DNA of 64,000 bases, from positions 53,854,351 to 53,918,350 of the forward strand of contig NC_065533.1 of the NCBI RefSeq assembly GCF_020184175.1, in the 5' to 3' direction. This DNA comes from Aphis gossypii (taxonomy: Eukaryota > Arthropoda > Insecta > Hemiptera > Aphididae). Shown piece after piece: positions 44,034 through 57,100 of this stretch (positions are counted from its first letter, which is position 1; every line of letters begins with the position of its first letter). Made by a program: the position numbers and the translations under genes. A model generated the notes under the pieces. That model had not been told where the DNA came from and searched no databases. It saw only the letters and a list, made by a program, of their open reading frames with translations.

Positions 44034-44150
44034 ATGTAAGTCACTAAGTCTTATATTATATTATTAAAATTCAATTGTATTAAATAACATATATGTAGAT
44101 TACAACTTTGAAATTACAAACATCTGATAATTTAATTATTTAATCCAGAA
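44034..44150 (+). repeat. Right flanking repeat of the tandem array
   Basis: Direct-orientation partner of 32938-33055. It begins at the end of the last partial unit (CCTATGTAAGT), so the array-to-flank junction is defined here. Confidence 0.7.
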
Positions 44151-44562
44151 GCATTAATTAATGTTCGATAGATTTTAACATTAAAGAATAATTATTTAAC
44201 TAACATTAAATTTTATAGGTAATATTTTTATAGAAATATAATATCACTTCCTAACTTTGTACTTAAATATCGGCCCCAGTATATTTTAATATATTTGCCT
44301 ACTTGAATATTTGTCATTGTTATGTAAATTACATTAAGGGTTACGAAATCAATATTTTCCTTCCCATTTTTCAGACTTAGGACTGGCAATATAATTGTAT
44401 TATTGGTATGGTTGAAAATATTGGTTATGCTGTTTTGTTTATGATTATAAATATAATATTAAAAATAATTAAAAATGTGTATAGTGAAAAAAAGTAGTAT
44501 TATAAAAATTCGAATTAATATACTGGTAAAAACTTATAAAAAAATATTCTCGCATATATAGT

Positions 44563-45840
44563 CTAATTGATGAGTAATTTTTTTTTTGCTTGCAATTCAT
44601 ATATTTTGTCATGTATAAATGTTTCTTTATCAGTAATTTTTTTGCTTTTTGTTCCCTGACTTCTTAATATAATATACGTATCACATTGCATGTTTTTTAA
44701 AATTTCAATAAATTTAAATATGTTTGGGTGTGATGAATTTAACGAACTGTTTAATTTTTTATGAAATGATTCACAATTATTTGTAGTGCGCATCGTTGAG
44801 GACAAATTCAGCCCATATCTGTGGTGGAAACTCTGCGTCGTCGGTTATATATGTTTCTAATATGTAGTCGGTAAATTGTACTGTCCTATTATCTGGTGGT
44901 TGCAATGCCATTATATCAAACGCAAAACAATCTTCAACCATATCATTACTTAAAAAAGAAAGTCGAAAAAATAATTTTAAAAAATTACTTATATCGGTAT
45001 TATTTTTTTTGTAATCATTACTTAATCCTAGTCGCTGTATTTTTCTGTACCTATTTTGACCAAGGTGAAATCTACACCCTTTTACTTTAATTGAAGGCCA
45101 AACATATCTTGCAGCATTGTGAATAGTCTTTTCAAAATCGGCATACAACCGAATAGGATTAAATTGTAAGTCATTTTTGTATCACTCTATAGCTAAATAT
45201 TGAAGCGCTTGTAAATAACAATGTGTAGTCTTCGAAGGTAATAAAATATAAACGAGTGAAACATAAGATTGGTGTATTGGCGTATTGCACAATGAATAGT
45301 TAATAATTGATGGTATAATTTTGGGCAACTTTTGAATGACGTGTAATGTAGAGAAACCTACTACATTTGTTTCTTTACTATTTACTAACAAAAAATTTTC
45401 ATTTTTATTTGTTTTGAATTCCATTTTGTCAAAAATATTATGTAATTCCAAAAATGTGGCTGGTAATTTTGATAGTATAGAAGCTCGAGCATTGTGTAAA
45501 TTTCTTTTAATCAATTTTACGTCTTGTGTAGTTAAAGATTCGACATCAGCATTTTTTTAACTCATTATGAATAATTTTAGATGGCCTAGTAAAAATATCA
45601 TCAACGGCTTTTCTTTTTAAATTATTATTAAGTTTTTGACGATTTATAATTTGTTCCGAAAGTTGTAGATGGTTAAGATCTTTAAAGCTATCTCTACATA
45701 TACTATTATTATTAAATTTTAAAAAACACTTACACGTTTTGACTGTACAACACCAACGTTGATGATCATTGTTCAAAAGTTTTTGAAAACGAAATTTGAA
45801 ACCATCAATTATTTTTAACGTTTATTTTTTTCACTTTTCA
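44563..45840 (-). pseudogene. Broken MULE transposase with FLYWCH-type N-terminus
   Basis: Four consecutive minus-strand pieces read in order as one transposase. The first (to 45546) has the FLYWCH-like part RWCCTVKTCKCFLKFN followed by RQKLNNNLKRKAVDDI. The second (45514-45182) has LIKRNLHNARASIL and LLPSKTTHC. The third (45148-44777) has YADFEKTIHNAARYVWPS and the MULE motif GCRFHLGQN. The fourth (44805-44563) has RTTNNCESFHKKLN, the conserved block near the C-terminus. Breaks are a frameshift in an A-run near 45550, an in-frame TGA near 45182 and a frameshift near 44790. Some internal sequence seems missing in the second piece. It is not expected to make an active enzyme. Confidence 0.8.
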
Positions 45841-46034
45841 TAACTTCCGTTGTTATTAAATTTAAAAAAAATACAAATACTAATTTACCAAATATTGTAA
45901 ATACTGTAGACCAATGTAAAAATTCGTGCAAAATATTTCGATCAAATGCACACTGGCGGCTAGTAATATTATTTAAGTGAGCATCAAGTGATATCCTTAT
46001 CGATCAATATTAAAGATAATATAACCAGCCGACC

Positions 46035-46190
46035 ATAAATCAGGATATCCCGGGCGCAATTTACGTACATTACAAATATACCCGGGCCGCAATTTACGTA
46101 TGTATAAATATAAAATGTATACTCAGGCCGCAATTTACACAGTATATAACTATGACCTTTTTTGCGGGACGCAATTTACCAACTCCGTAA
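46035..46190. mobile_element. Terminal motif array of the MULE element
   Basis: Four spaced copies of a GC-rich motif (GGGCGCAATTTACGTA, GGGCCGCAATTTACGTA, AGGCCGCAATTTACAC and GGGACGCAATTTACC), separated by AT-rich spacers. They lie upstream of the transposase relic on its strand and probably form that element's 5' end. No matching array was found beyond 44.5 kb, so the other end is lost or unrecognised. Confidence 0.7.
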
Positions 46191-46713
46191 AAGACAGAAA
46201 CAACACGTGCGGGTATAGCGTCCTCTTAAAATAAATAAAAAACTAATAATAAGAGTACCTAACAATTATAGTCCACTGAATACTGATTTATATTTATATT
46301 GTTACAAGTCGTGGTGTGGCACACGAAAAACAATTTAATAAAATGTTATAATTTAGGTAACAATTATCTTTAAATGTTGGTTAAATGATTTATAAAATGT
46401 ATTTTACGTGGCTTAAAAATCTGGAACGATATTGTGTCTTTGAGATATTATTAATTAACTGTGAAAGTGAAATATTATGACTATAATATGAGACGATTTT
46501 TATGATAATATGTACCTAAGTTATATTATAGATAAAATACTTAATTAGTTATACCGAGTAAAATTTAAAGAATATAATTTAATAAAATGTTAATATTATA
46601 AATTAATATATTTAACTTTACCAAGTAGGAATCTTGGATTTTGGATAGAACGATTGGACGACAAGCTATTTTGCTGCAATTACGGTGCGGTCAATGCAAC
46701 TATATACCTATAC

Positions 46714-47105
46714 ATATTGTTGTATTAAGATTTAACGAACTTCAATAATTATTAAGCAATAATAAAACAAAACATTTAAATAGGTTAAGATAACAATAAA
46801 TTGTGAAATATGGTGTTGATAAACTTTTATATTTTAGCTAGCATAAGTAATCTAGTAATCAAAACATAGTAGTAAGAAATGTAAATAAAAATTGTTATTA
46901 ATCGGGTTAAAATAATAATTATGTAAGCTAAGGTGTATGAATTGTAAATTTAGTATATAAGAGATATGGTTAAGGCAGCAAAGGGATCAGTGGTGGTGAT
47001 CGTGTGACTCGATCACCACCGGACGTCGTGTTCAAATAAAGTACTTTGCGTTATTTTGTGTTTAACTTTATTTTGGTATACGTCCGAGTAATCGGCGTAT
47101 ACGAT
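46714..47105 (+). repeat. About 400-bp dispersed repeat (partner of 6.2-6.6 kb)
   Basis: Matches the reverse complement of 6182-6600. It carries AATAGGTTAAGATAACAAT, GTGGTGGTGATCGTGTGACT, CACCACCGGACGTCG, TTCAAATAAAGTA and a terminal GGTATACGTCCGAGTAATCG. The dyad and AATAAA signal make a solo LTR possible but unproven. Confidence 0.6.
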
Positions 47106-48463
47106 AATATACATATATATACCTATTTTGTTTCTTACCAAACTCGTAAAATACATGTTTTTATAATACCAAGTAGGTACTTATAAATATTAAGCGACAA
47201 GAGAAGTTTCAAAATTTTTAAAATGGATTGAATAAACATTTATTTATTAAAAAAATCGTTACATAATAATCAGTAGTGTGATTCTGACCACGCAAGGTAC
47301 CTATATATTATAATATACATACTTAAAAAGCCAATATTATTTGTGATTTGACACATGAGTAATTACAGACAAGATTAATGGACTGCGTAAAAATATGCTT
47401 ATTAAAATATATATATGTTAGTATGCTACTGACATCTATATTAAACCAACTAAATTTTAATCTGTTAAAACGTGATTTAACATTCAATTGTATTCAAAAT
47501 GAATTTAAAAAAAAAATATTGGACCAGGGTATGTATTAAATGTATTAAACGTATAATTAATATATTATGTAAATATCATATGTAGGTATTGAACATTTTT
47601 GATGATATACTATACTACTACATCATAAACGAATAGATGAACTTCTATTTTTAACCAATATATTTCATCAATTATTAGTTCATCTATTAATAAATAGCCT
47701 TAAAGGTAATAATATAAGGGTAAAAGATTTTTGTTCTATTTGAATATTTAATAGGTAGGTAGTATTTATTAACTAGATAGGTACTCATATATTTTTAAAC
47801 GTTAGTAACCTACTCAATACTTTAATATTGCAGACAGTCTTGACATTTACAGACTTTAGGTAGGATTAGTAATATTGCATTAATATTTATTTTATTAGTT
47901 TACCGAGGAGAACAGTAAGTCAGTCTAATTTATTTCTAATTCGAGTTTTAGCCACACACACTGGCAACAGCATAACTTATAGATAGGTATTTAAATCAAT
48001 CCATGATTAATAAATTATTCATCTATTTCATTTCAATATGACCTATTCGATGAAAGTTAAAAGTACCTATTTATAGTTCATTTTTTTAATTGCAACAAAA
48101 TGGATTTTATTGAAAATGATAATAATTGGTAAACAGTCTTGATTTTTTCCGAAATTCATTTTTAAAATTTTTATTCATTATTAAATCACCATAAGTTAGT
48201 TATCTTAAGTCTTAACTAGATCCAATGTTCTATCAGAAACCCACACTCAAAATAATATATTGATGCATTTTTAGTTCTCCAAATCGTAAAAGATAAAAAA
48301 AAAAACGACATTGTTGTATAACTAATTCTTATATACATTCATTTGATTTATGGACAGAACCCCCATAATGCATTTCCAGGTTTGACATTTCTCTATCAAA
48401 AAAAGGATATAACAATAAATAACGATAGACAATAGAATAAAACAATTAATTTCCAAACTGTAT

Positions 48464-48500
<37 letters not shown>

Positions 48501-49680
48501 TGTATATAGCTTATAAGTTATAATAATTGTACTTTGTATACAAGCAAACTTATTTTGATCCATATTATTATAGATTTTATCAAATAGTTGATATCTATAT
48601 TGGTATCTATAAAGATAAATAGCCCTGTGGTTGTAGTATTAATTTTTATTGTTACAATTATTATTAAATAACATTTTATTGATTTTTACTAGTCAAGCCT
48701 AGATGTTTCTACTCCACCCACCTAACTTGTGAAATCGTATTTAAATTTTATTAATGTAATATTATCAATTGTGATGCAATATTTTGGGGTCATTTCTCCA
48801 TCCAATTTTGGTCTTAACCATGTTTGAACTTATATATCTAGTTTAAGTACGAGTGAATATGACATGCAAAAAACAATTCATGCCCATAAAGCCAATTTAA
48901 TCTCAATGTATAGGGTATTGGATGGGGAAATGTTTTACAGCTTATATAATGGGAAATGGAAATGGACAGTGACCCAGTACCATTCATTTGTTGCTCCACT
49001 CAGATTTATAACTTACTGGAAAAGTCAATTCCAAGTAAACATGAGTATCATAACAAATTTCAATGTTTCCAGAAGTCTTATCTGGTTAATACAATTGTCA
49101 GTAGAATCTTCATCAGTTGGGTATATTTTGATGGTCAAATTTCTTTAAGTTTAATTTTTTTATGGATATTTTATTCAATATTAACAAATTAAATGTATAT
49201 TGTACATTAATTAAAATTTATCAATTATAAATCAATTAACTCAATATTAATTAACTTTGAGTATCTTTTAGAAGATATCTAATCAAAATTCTTATGTCCA
49301 ATAAAATGTTCTAATAATTTTAACAACATATGTTGTGGTTAATTAACACAAAAATATTAAGTTTAACTTGCAGCATATACTTATGCTATTTTATCTAACT
49401 ATAAATTAATTCAAATTATCTTTAGTAGCTAAGGTACCTATCATCAAAATGAAAGAAGTTTTTAATAATAAGACATTTTAAAATAATTTAAATAACTAAG
49501 AACATAATTAGATAATTATGATACAAATAAGTACCCCGAATGAGTTTATGTTATAAATACAATTAAGCAATTACAAATCAAATGATTTCTTAAAAATAAA
49601 AATGTTTGATTACCAGTATAGTTAATATATTAAACATCAAAACAGTTACATTAAAAATTATTTGACATACTAAATAGCTG
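47106..49680. other. Gene-free AT-rich stretch
   Basis: No supported gene. A less AT-rich interval at 48770-49150 has overlapping open frames (one of 94 residues) with no domain I recognise, no splice context and no homologue visible in the window. It might be a decayed exon or retrocopy. An (AT)n run lies at about 48470-48500. Confidence 0.35.
48470..48500. repeat. (AT)n microsatellite
   Basis: Uninterrupted alternating AT of about 30 bp. Confidence 0.9.
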
Positions 49681-49689
49681 TTTACTTAT

Positions 49690-49825
49690 CTAATATATAA
49701 ATGTGAAAATGAAAACCTTTGAGTGATATGTTCTCGGAAACTACTGAACCAATCGTTTTGATTTTTTTTTTAAATTGAAGAGCTCATTGTGGAGAAGGTT
49801 CTTACGGACGAAAAATTTGTAAATG
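49690..49825. repeat. Fragment of a widespread insect interspersed repeat
   Basis: The phrases ATATATAAATGTGAAAATGA and GAAACTACTGAACCAATCG, then a T-run and TGGAGAAGGTTCTTACGGAC, resemble a dispersed repeat common in insect genomes. Its class (Helitron-type or other) cannot be settled here. Confidence 0.4.
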
Positions 49826-51143
49826 TATGTAAATATAAAATACTAAAACTATCAAATATTATGTGTTCTATTATTATAATATATAACTGTGTATAGACTC
49901 AATAATAAAATACAAAAAAAAGAAAAAGATTTTACATTTAACTTTCAGAGCTAATTATTTAATAGATCAATTTAAAATATTAGTACAGTACAGCACTTTA
50001 CTGTTTTAATGTTATTATGGAACTGATGGTATTAATAATAATATTAGAGAAGAATCTTATTTATTTTAATTAAGTAAATAAAATAAGTAATACAATTAAT
50101 AGAACATTCATATAGTATATTGTTGAGAATCAATAAAATATACATTCAATTCAATATACTTTTTGCATTACATAATTAAACATTATGATAAATGGTATAT
50201 ATAATACATAAACTTAAAGAATGTAAGACGAAACATACCACATACAATAAGTAAACATAGCACATTATAATAGCATACAATTATTATAGCATTTTATAAG
50301 AATTAAAATTTATCGTAATTCAAATATAACATTAATTATTAGTTTTTGCCATTAAGCATTTAACTACGTATTTGCGGCAATAGAGAACAAAATGTATTCA
50401 TCAGCTATATATATTACATTTTATACTGTACACTAACATTTTTACTTGGCCTTTCTAATATTCATTGAGACATTGAGTGATTAATTTATTAGAACATTTT
50501 ACATTGAGTGATTAGACAAAATAATAAGTAATTAGATGGAAAATAATTTATGAATGATATAAAATGCAAGACAATAAAAACCTCTCATACCTAATATACC
50601 TATAATTGAACATCGCATTCAGTTGTGATAAACTCTTTTATATATTAATAAATTATACATTTATTTAAATCAATAAATTACAGAATGGCCGAGTGTACAT
50701 ACTTTACTCTTAATCAAATAAATATGTTATTATTATCAAACAAAAACATTTTGATAAAATGTAATATGACAAATTCTAAAATATAGCATGATACATTATA
50801 CAACAAATATTAAAATAAACAAAAATCACAAAATTATAATATAGAACTATAGATTCATAATACATTCATAAAAGTTGAAACAAACAAAAAAAAAAAAATG
50901 TTTGAATACATGAAGAAAAAAATTAAATTTTGCAATAATATAATTTAAGTTTAATAAATACAACCAATTAATGGAAAGTAAAATATAATTTTTATGATAA
51001 TAATTAATAAAGAAAATATATCATGTTAAATAATAAAACATATAAATCTTAACTTTGTAGTTTGTATCATCACTAAGTTATTTAAATTGTACACTTAAGA
51101 TATATATTTAGTATTATAAGTTATAATACTTAACTAAATTAAT

Positions 51144-54100
51144 TTAATATGTCGATTTTAAATACATAGGAACACTTAATAAATAGTCAGAGTGAAAGGA
51201 ATTCAATTGAATTTTATATTCTATAATAATGATGTCACCAATCGAATAATATTGAAGAGTATCATCTTTAAACACCATAACTTTATCAATATTAAAAGCA
51301 CACATAGTAGTATGTTCATCATACTTTATAGTAAAAGATTTCAACTTCTGGCAGAAATCATTTATTGGACAATAACTATGTAAACTAATAATCCGCTTTC
51401 TGTCATAAGCTGAAAGTATAACATAATTGAAAAAATATGTATAATTAATGTGTCTTACTTTTCATGAAAATATAGATCTTACCAAGGAAGTAAACAGTGT
51501 CATTATAAGTGGTTCCACAAATAACCACTTCAGGTAAATGTATTGTACGTCTACTCCAATTTTGAACATTTTTGTTAGATGGATCAATAGTTAGGTAAAA
51601 GCATAGTGGTTCTTGGCTTTTAGCTATCAATACCAAGTTACCCTTATACTCCAAAGTAATAAACAATTTTTGATGAACACCCATTTGAATTAAATTGTTA
51701 CTTGGCAATGGTTTGTGGGTAACATAATTAAGCGAATCACTTTCTGAAATGAATAAATTATAAAAATTTAATTTACCAGCAAAATACATTTAACTATAAT
51801 TTACCTTTTACATAATACTCGATAACTTCATTAGCCAATCTGTTTTTTGTAACACCTCCAAGTAAAACCAAATTATCGCCACAAAAATATCCAAGTCCGT
51901 AGTGTCTAGGAAATGGTTTACAACTAAAAAAAAAAAAAATGAATAAAATATTATTTATATCAATTATTGAATAATTTAGAACTTGTAATTACTCTCGTAA
52001 TATTTTCCATTTTTCTGTCAGTAAATTATACTTCCACATATCTTCATTCCACATTTTTTTTCCATATTCAATAATACATTTTTTACCGGATAACACATAA
52101 ATATCTAAATCTAAAAAAATTAAATAAATATCATACACACAATACAATAAGTATTAAGTATAAATTATTTTTGTAACCTTTAATAATAACTTGATATCCA
52201 GTTGTATTAATTGGCAATGGATCCAATCTTAGAAACTTTACAAACTGCCTAATACCCCAATCCCAGCGGTACATAAAAGCATGGCCATCTTCTTCATTTT
52301 TGACAGCACACAAAACATGTGGAATACATCTAATCGGTTTAGTTAAACTTACTGTGTTTTGAATATTTTTAGTGAAATTTATAAACACTTTGATGGCATT
52401 TTGTAAATGTATATTTTTAGTTTTTGAAATACAATATTTCAATTGTTCTTGAGTCATACGCTTAAAATACACACAATTAATTGCCAATTCATACTCAAAA
52501 TTGTAATTATCGTTCATTGAACACCAATCCATAATCAAATCAAACACTTCTTTTTCATTTTCAACATTTAAATTAATGTTTTTCAACAATAAATGTAAAT
52601 CATGTTCATTTAGTTTCAAAAAACCAACTTTATTCTTTCTCAATATTGTTGTAAAGTTGTATAAAATATAAGCATGTGCTTTATCTAATAAATTCTTCAA
52701 TCTAAGCTTAGAAGCTTTTGGAAATATATTTACTGCATTAATAGTAAATAAATATTTTTCTTCGATAATTTTAGTAGACTGAAAAATTATAAAAGAAAAC
52801 TGAAGAATTTGTGACACTTCTAGTATAAGAAGTAAATCTTCTAAATCATTGAATATAACTTGATTATTTTTCAAACTGTTAATGACCTTCATAAAACCGA
52901 TATGACTTATATCCTAAAATAACAAAATAGATTTTTTTTAATATTAAATTTGTTGGACATTAGATGAAATTATTATTATAATCAAGTTCACAAAAAGTGA
53001 GCACTGGTGATCAATAAATTTTATTTTCAAATTAGTTTTTATTGAAGTCTTTTCGCTTGGGAGGGGTAGAGTGTAGTGTGTAGCATTTGTACTCCTTTCT
53101 CTAAGAAGAGAATTTTCACATGTGTGTGGACTTCACTCCCAGTGGAGTGGGTCCAGTGGAAAGCAGTATAGGTAACCAAAACGATGGCAGGGCAGGGAGA
53201 CCAGTGACACAACTAACTGGACCAAAACTTAAGAAATAATATGTTATAAATGTTATAATGTCTTTAGTCTTTGGCATCTTGATAAATTCAAAAATTTATC
53301 ATAATTAAAATAAACATATTATTACAACTCACAAATAAGCGAAAATCCTAGCGCTGGAACAGCCCACAGATATGTATACCATACGGCATACAGTACCCAT
53401 AAAATAATCTCACATCTATATTACGACTAGAGCTCAGATTTTTATGCACTAAAAACTATAGAAATATTATGCCAAATAATATGGAAATCATATAGTAAAC
53501 AATCATAAAAATATGCAACAAATATGCAAGAATTTTTTTTTATTTATTTAAAATTTACAAATTAATTAATAATAAATAATTTATTTACAAATAATTAATA
53601 ACTTAAATACTTAATGAAAAAAACAATTTAGGTAATTTTCTGAACAACTTAATGTATTTTTAAAATCACAAACAATGATTTTCAATTAAAGTTGCAAAAT
53701 ACAATTTTTCCGTCAGTAGTAATAACCTCAGTATCTTTGTTTGCTGAGAAAATCTATTCTTAAATTTGATAGTAAATCGAATTTCTTCAACATATTCATG
53801 ATTTACCAACTAAACAACAAACGACAGAACTAAGTGGTATGTCGATAACTGACTGATATAATAAAAGATTAATTAAAATTATAGGTAGACACAACCATTT
53901 ATCGTGATCGATAATTCATCTTATCTTTATTTCAGTCTTTTTATCAGTCATTATTTAATGCCAACAAAATTATTTTTAATATTTATACTTGACAAAATAG
54001 TATTTTAAATGTTTGGTTTAATATGCAATACATTTCAAATTTTGTAAAAATATGCGATAACCATTAAATATGCAGAAATATGTAAAAAAAAATTTCACAA

Positions 54101-57100
54101 GTATTTTCAAGCTATTACGATTTATAAAGATTACTGACAAAAATCCAAAAATGTGAAAAGGAAAAAAATATGCAATCGCATAGAAATCTGCACTCTAGTT
54201 ATAACCGTAAACACTAATATATTATTAATTATCAGACATTATAATAAAACTGAAACTGGAGAATGCAATAAAAAAAAAACCATAAATATCTAATTGTTAA
54301 TCTTATCGAATTATCGTTGTCAAAAGTTCAAATAATAATATAACTATAGTATTTTCATGACTGTCTGTACCTACATTTTTTTATTGTATCAGTTCAGTAA
54401 CTGAAATTCAGTTGTCCAAAACGTATTGTAGCTGTAGATCAAATAAAGTGATTAAGTGTGCTAATAAAAGTATGACCAAAATTTTTTATCGAAGAAACAT
54501 CACGACACAAATTGACATAATCTAGTCTGCATAAAAAATATCCTTGTTTAAGCAATCAAATAAAACATTAACATGTTGACAGCGATAGTCAGGTTAGTTT
54601 AATTGATATTCAATATTCAGTTATATGTCAGTTAAAGTAAAAAATATTCAAGTAAAGAGTAAATCAAATATTTTGAAAAAACATGGACCCCAAGAAGAAT
54701 ATTTGTATTCCTAACGACTGAGTTTCAAAAAAAAAAAAAAGAAAGTTTTAAAAAGTTGTTTGAACAAATGAAAAAGGCTAGTATATTCACAAACTAATGA
54801 CAGGGTGTATTGCAAGTATTCTGCAGCACAATTTTCGCTATATTTTATAAGACCGGTTGAAGTATCATCAGGTCTCAGATTTTGGAAAATTGTTGTCTTT
54901 AACTTTTTAAAATGTGGTATCAAGTAATAAAAAAATATAATATTCCTAGAAAATGTAACTATCACTTTCAATTGATACCAAAACATTATTGTTATTGAAG
55001 CTAATATACATAATTCTGCTAATTTACAATTAAATTAAACTGCTAAAATTAAGATGGAATTGAATAGAAATATAATTATTTCTGTTATTGAGTCTACAAT
55101 TTTTTTGTGGATGACAAGAAAACTGCTTTAAAGGGACATTGTAATTTTTGAACATTAATGACAGAAAATCTGGTAGAAAATTATGATAACTTTAGACTTT
55201 AGATGTCATTTAATATAAATTCAATAAAATTGTGCAAAAAATCACAGTATACAAGCTGGAAGACATAAAAAGAAATTATCAGTTCTTGTCATGAAATTAC
55301 TAAAGAAGCCAATAATAGTAAATACTTTTAACCTTTAAGTAATAGCATACAAAATAGTGGCAATTTTATGCCATTTCTATTTCTCAGAGCAATTCTATGA
55401 GTTTGTTACTTTGATTCTAAAAATAAATAAAAGTGCTATTTTGAAAATGTATTCATATCATAGACTTAAATGGAAATGTACTAGCAAATACAATTATTAA
55501 AGACTTAAGTACTTAACAGACATGAAAATTATCCAGAAATAAGTACCTAGAAATACATACTTACATTTTATAGTAATTGTATATAAAATAGGGTTGAGCA
55601 GTAAACAGTCATAGAATAATAGGCATATCTCTTGCAGACAATATTTGTTCATAAACACTTAATAATAGGTTAACAAGAAAAAAGAAGTTTTTATTATAAA
55701 TACATCTATAGATACCTTTATATGTATCCTATGTCCTATTTGAGATTCTATATAACGTCCACTGAACATAGCTTCAAAATATGCACTATTTTCGATTAAA
55801 AGTGATTTGTTCATTTCGACATTGACATCATCATCAAAATGAATTGTTACTTCAGATTGGTCATCAGTGTCTATTACTTCTAAATCGAAATATTCCATAT
55901 TAGAACTAAAACAAATCAATAATTTTAAGCAAAAAAATAAAACATCTATAAGTATTATATTTTATTTATAACTATGTCTTAAATTTACCAAAAATCTAAA
56001 ATAATTGGTATTATATAAATATATTTATTATTTATTATAAAACTATACTATACACATCATTCATAATAATATCTATTACTGTAAAAAAGTTTGTGGTGGT
56101 CTCGGAGAATTACAATTAAAATATATTAATTTATAACAGTTGAAAAAATAGATAATATTATGAATAAACATATATAGATATCAAGTTAAGTATTTAATGA
56201 TACATCATTTAAATAAACAAACAACTTAAATAATTAATTAACTATCTATTTATTTATATTAGACTTTTTAGTATTCCTAGTATTATAGTATATATATTTT
56301 TTTAATATTAATTGGTATCAATTAAAAAACTTGGTTCAAAATACCCCACAACATTTAAACTAAATAATTTTTTAGTGTAGTTTGATTTTGCATCATATGT
56401 TCTAATTTCCTTTTTATCACAAATATTTTTTACATCTTCTCCATAGTACATAATTTTTTATTATAAACAGAATAACTATTTTTTACATAGACTTTCAGCA
56501 GGCAAGACACCTAATAATTTAAAGTTGATCGTTACTAATCCTATTAAGTAATACAGTGGAACCTCAATAAGTTAAAATTCAAGGGAATAGCAATTTTCTG
56601 GATTTATCAAGGTTTTCGAGTTACCAAGGTTTTAGAAAAAAAATTTAACTTAAAGTACTTTTAAAATGCATGTAGGAATATATTAAAGTTTTTAATTATT
56701 TTATACAATGTAAAAAAATATGATTATATAGTTTATTGAAAAAAAAAATATAATAAAACATGTGTACAGTTTTGCAACTTTGTAATAAATAATTTGTTGT
56801 CTTACTTTAACTTAAAATTTGAGAGCACATGTTATTATCAATAGTATTTAAGCCAATTAGACAAATGTTTATAAAGTTATCTATTATTATAAGGGTTTAA
56901 GACTTATAGGCACTAAAAAGCACTAAAAAAAATGCGCTTATAATTGATCCGATTAACTTAAAAATATGCACTAAAAATGAAAAAAAACACTTAAAATCAT
57001 TAAAAAAAGGATTCATTTCATATAAATATAAAAAAACATTATAATTTATTTATAATTATTAATTAATAATAAAAATAAAATCTTTACAAAATATAACTAC

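Larger units (their letters stand above)
34440..44036 (+). repeat. Tandem array of 15 units, lengths 478 + n x 262 bp, each module with a hairpin
   Basis: Unit starts (CAGGTCGCGTAACTTGTC): 34440, 34918, 35656, 36134, 36874, 37614, 38354, 38832, 39572, 40310, 41049, 41528, 42792, 43271, 43748. Lengths are about 478 (six units), about 740 (seven), 1264 (one) and one partial. This equals 478 plus 0, 1 or 3 copies of a 262-bp module. Each unit has a GC-richer module (CAGCAGCAAGCAGCTACTA, dyad, GAGTACTGGCGTTTGACAAG) and an AT-rich spacer of about 200 bp. The dyad pairs GCTTCCGATGCTAATCCGTTTCACC-type left arms with GGTGAAAGGGATTAGGTTCGG-type right arms. Open frames occur on both strands but break at different points in different copies, so coding is unlikely. 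Copies at the right end are more diverged. Confidence 0.95.

Noticed and set aside
34440..44036. Array as a CRISPR-like repeat-spacer system
   Set aside because: Units are hundreds of bases long, spacers are themselves repeats, and the host context is a eukaryote with spliced genes.
48864..49192. 94- and 78-residue plus-strand frames
   Set aside because: Less AT-rich than the surroundings, but the two frames overlap, lack splice context and show no recognisable domain. Kept only as a comment on the gene-free stretch.
53040..53230. Less AT-rich patch with short dyads (CTCTAAGAAGAGAA, ACTCCCAGTGGAGTGGG) considered as a structured RNA
   Set aside because: No known RNA family pattern, no internal promoter boxes that I could identify, and it lies inside an intron; evidence too thin.
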